DNA of 7,889 nt from Planctomycetota bacterium (GTDB lineage Bacteria; Planctomycetota; UBA8108; UBA1146; JAJFFE01). Numbering within the stretch: the first letter of the stretch is position 1; every line of letters begins with the position of its first letter. Below, piece after piece: positions 5,986-7,889 of this stretch. Where the stretch lies: contig JAGQRC010000136.1 in NCBI GenBank assembly GCA_020425835.1, positions 1-7,889 of the forward strand, written 5' to 3'. Under the pieces are notes generated by a model. It ran no database searches. It saw only the letters and a list, made by a program, of their open reading frames with translations, and had not been told where the DNA came from. The position numbers and the translations under genes are program-made.

Positions 5986-7889
5986 TTAGGCGTTTTGGAC
6001 GTGTCTGTCCGGGGGGGAGGGGCGGAGGCGCAGGGAGAGTCTGTCGCCCTCGATCTCGACCTCGCGCTCGGTCACCGCGTCGTCGGTCGGGTCGAGCGGG
6101 GCCGTGTCGAGTCGCGTGGCGAGCGTCTCATCCTGGATCGCGGCGGCGAACTCTCCGACCAGCGCTGGCCAGTCGCCGCCGCCGACCACCGAGAGCTCGA
6201 TGCGCTGATCGTAGGCCAGATCCAGATCCTTGCGCAGAGTCTGGATGTGGCGCTGCAGCTCCCGGGCGAGTCCCTTGCGCTTGAGCTCCGGTGTGATCTC
6301 CGTGCGCAACACGACCACCGCTTGCTTGCCCTGCGACGCCGCCCAGCCCTCCTTCGCCTCCAAGGCAACCTGCACATCGTCACTCGTCAGCTCGACACTC
6401 TCGCCATCGACCGTGAGCAACGCTGCCCCGTCCTCCTGGATCGACTGCCACAGCGCGGCCGGATTCTCCAGGTCGCGAAGCGCCTTCTGAATGGCCGGCG
6501 CACGTTTCCCGAACTTCGGACCGAGCGACCTGAAGTTCGGCTTCACCTCGTACGAGACGTACTCCTCCGCGTTCGCGGTGAAGGCGACCTCCTCGACGTT
6601 GAGCTCATCCGCGATGACGCCACGATGTGCCGCCAACGCTTCGCAGTGCGCCGCGTCCGCCAAGACGATCTCCGCGAGTCCCAGGGGCTGCTTCACCTTG
6701 ATGCTCTCCGCCGCGCGCACCGCGTGGCCGAGCGACGCGATCTCCCGCACCACCGCGACCTCTTCCGCGAGCTTCCGGTCGATCCGCGATGGATCGAACA
6801 CGGGGTAGTGGCCGAGATGCACGGAAAGGGGTGTCTTCTCGGCATCGTCGCGTGTCCGGACCAGGTTCTGGTAGAGCGTCTCCGTCATGTACGGAATGAA
6901 CGGCGCGGCCAACAAGGCGGTCTTCACCAACGCATGGTAGAGCGTCGTGTAGGCCGCGTCCTTGTCAGCGGACATCCCCGAGGTCCAGTACCGTGCCCGA
7001 CTTCGACGCAGGTACCAGTTGGAGAGCGAGTCCACGAACTGGTTGAGCCGTCGCGCCGCTCCGAAGGAGTCGTATCCGTCCATCGACGCCGTCACGTCGG
7101 CCACGGTCTGCGAGAGCTCGCTGATCAACCAACGATCGAGCTCCGAAGCGCCGTCGCCGAGGTCCGGCCACTCCGCGAAACTCCCCCGCGGCTTCCAGCC
7201 GTCGATGTTGGCGTAGGTGACGAAGAACGAGTAGCAGTTGTGCAACTTGATCAGGAACTCTCGCTGCCCGTCGGAGATCGCCTTGTCCTGGAAGAGCAGA
7301 CTGGTCCACGGTGGACTACCCGAAAACAGGAGCCAACGCATCGCATCGGAGCCCTGGTGGTCGAAGATCACATCCGGCGTTTTGTAGTTGCGCTTCGACT
7401 TCGACATCTTGAGCCCGTCCTCGCCCTTGATCAGGCCGAGGACGATGCAATTGGCGAACGGTTGGGGCCAGCCCTCGCGGAGTCCCGTCACGTCCGAGCC
7501 ATGACCCGTCGTTCCCGCGCGTCCGTTCTCACCGAAGAGCATCGTGGAGATCGCGAGTAGCGAATAGAACCATCCCCGCGTCTGATCGAGCGCCTCGCTG
7601 ATGAAGTCCGCCGGGAACTGCTGCCGGAAGCGCTCCTGATTCCGGTGCGGGTAACCCCATTGCGCGAACGGCATGCAGCCGCTGTCGAACCAACAGTCGA
7701 TGACCTCCGGTACTCGACGCATCCGACCGGCCGGATCCGTCGGGGACTGGTAACTCACCTCGTCGATGTAAGGCTTGTGCACCTTGAGATCTTCGCACAG
7801 CTCGGGGTCCGCGGCCTTCGCCTTCTCCCAGACATCCAGACCCTGGAGGCCCGGCTTCGCGCACAGCTCATCGTATGAGGATGTCGCCT
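5986..7889 (-). CDS. ileS: Isoleucyl-tRNA synthetase, type-2, C-terminal part (partial, cut by right edge)
   Basis: IleRS charges tRNA-Ile with isoleucine in the cytoplasm. The frame stays open to the right edge, giving 633 codons before TAA; the HIGH motif and most of the CP1 editing domain lie outside. Visible near the edge are KVHKPYIDEV and VPEVIDCWFDSGCMPFAQWG, classic for this enzyme. Then follow the GWFYSLLAIST segment and KMSKS (7396-7410), the ATP-handling loop. The helical anticodon-binding domain follows (LHNCYSFFVTYANIDGW onward). The tail (LTSDDVQVALEAKEGW to the end) matches the DUF5915 C-terminal domain of type-2 (eukaryote-like) bacterial IleRS, and no zinc-finger tail of the type-1 enzyme is present. 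About 18 extra residues (7468-7524) interrupt the stretch between LLAISTMLFGE and FANCIVLGL. A GTG at 7782 lies inside the gene and is not the start. Type-2 enzymes are often less sensitive to mupirocin, a family tendency not shown here. Confidence 0.97.
   Translation of the reverse strand, partial: ATSSYDELCAKPGLQGLDVWEKAKAADPELCEDLKVHKPYIDEVSYQSPTDPAGRMRRVPEVIDCWFDSGCMPFAQWGYPHRNQERFRQQFPADFISEALDQTRGWFYSLLAISTMLFGENGRAGTTGHGSDVTGLREGWPQPFANCIVLGLIKGEDGLKMSKSKRNYKTPDVIFDHQGSDAMRWLLFSGSPPWTSLLFQDKAISDGQREFLIKLHNCYSFFVTYANIDGWKPRGSFAEWPDLGDGASELDRWLISELSQTVADVTASMDGYDSFGAARRLNQFVDSLSNWYLRRSRARYWTSGMSADKDAAYTTLYHALVKTALLAAPFIPYMTETLYQNLVRTRDDAEKTPLSVHLGHYPVFDPSRIDRKLAEEVAVVREIASLGHAVRAAESIKVKQPLGLAEIVLADAAHCEALAAHRGVIADELNVEEVAFTANAEEYVSYEVKPNFRSLGPKFGKRAPAIQKALRDLENPAALWQSIQEDGAALLTVDGESVELTSDDVQVALEAKEGWAASQGKQAVVVLRTEITPELKRKGLARELQRHIQTLRKDLDLAYDQRIELSVVGGGDWPALVGEFAAAIQDETLATRLDTAPLDPTDDAVTEREVEIEGDRLSLRLRPSPPDRHVQNA

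Noticed and set aside
5881..7560. A 559-codon open frame on the plus strand opposite ileS
   Set aside because: It is the antisense shadow of a firmly identified IleRS gene. Its product is Arg/Leu-rich without domain signals, as expected in high-GC DNA.
7780..7782. GTG as start of the right-hand gene
   Set aside because: The IleRS reading frame and family-typical sequence (SYDELCAKPGLQGLDVWEKA) continue upstream to the window edge.
1..7889. tRNA genes, CRISPR arrays, insertion sequences or phage genes
   Set aside because: No cloverleaf, regular spaced repeats, transposase or terminal inverted repeats were seen on either strand by eye.

Overview
The window is a high-GC bacterial chromosomal segment with little intergenic space. 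Three lines point to a Gram-negative, diderm bacterium: a type II secretion (general secretory pathway) gene run, a predicted lipoprotein, and a type-2 (DUF5915-containing) isoleucyl-tRNA synthetase. Use of GTG and TTG starts and long antisense reading frames inside real genes both fit high GC. The phylum cannot be fixed from this window. Planctomycetota, Myxococcota or a related deep Gram-negative lineage would be my guess, held loosely.

Left part (1-3308, minus strand): three genes in canonical order, read right to left. They are gspE (cytoplasmic assembly ATPase with an N-terminal MshEN-type motif pair that suggests c-di-GMP binding), gspF (polytopic inner-membrane platform) and the first codons of a pseudopilin gene, probably gspG, cut by the window edge. 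They are closely spaced (about 70-85 bp) and probably co-transcribed. GspE would power GspF-centred assembly of GspG-type pseudopilins.

Middle (3309-5191): a 309-bp divergent intergenic region with weak promoter-like elements separates gspE from a plus-strand pair. The first gene encodes a small predicted lipoprotein with a PDZ-like tail. The second overlaps it by ATGA and encodes an unusual methyltransferase-like protein: an N-terminal half that looks like the back end of a class I methyltransferase fold, joined to a more complete second domain whose SAM-binding glycine motif is altered.

Right part (5192-7889): a free-standing DUF1801 gene preceded by a perfect 7-bp hairpin and ending in a 16-bp tandem duplication that contains its own stop codon. 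Converging on it from the right edge is the 3' two-thirds (by estimate) of ileS on the minus strand.

No RNA genes, insertion sequences, CRISPR arrays or phage genes were seen. The most unusual items are the methyltransferase fusion with its coupled lipoprotein next to a secretion operon, and the variant MshEN domain of GspE. None of these is clear evidence of a wholly new system.
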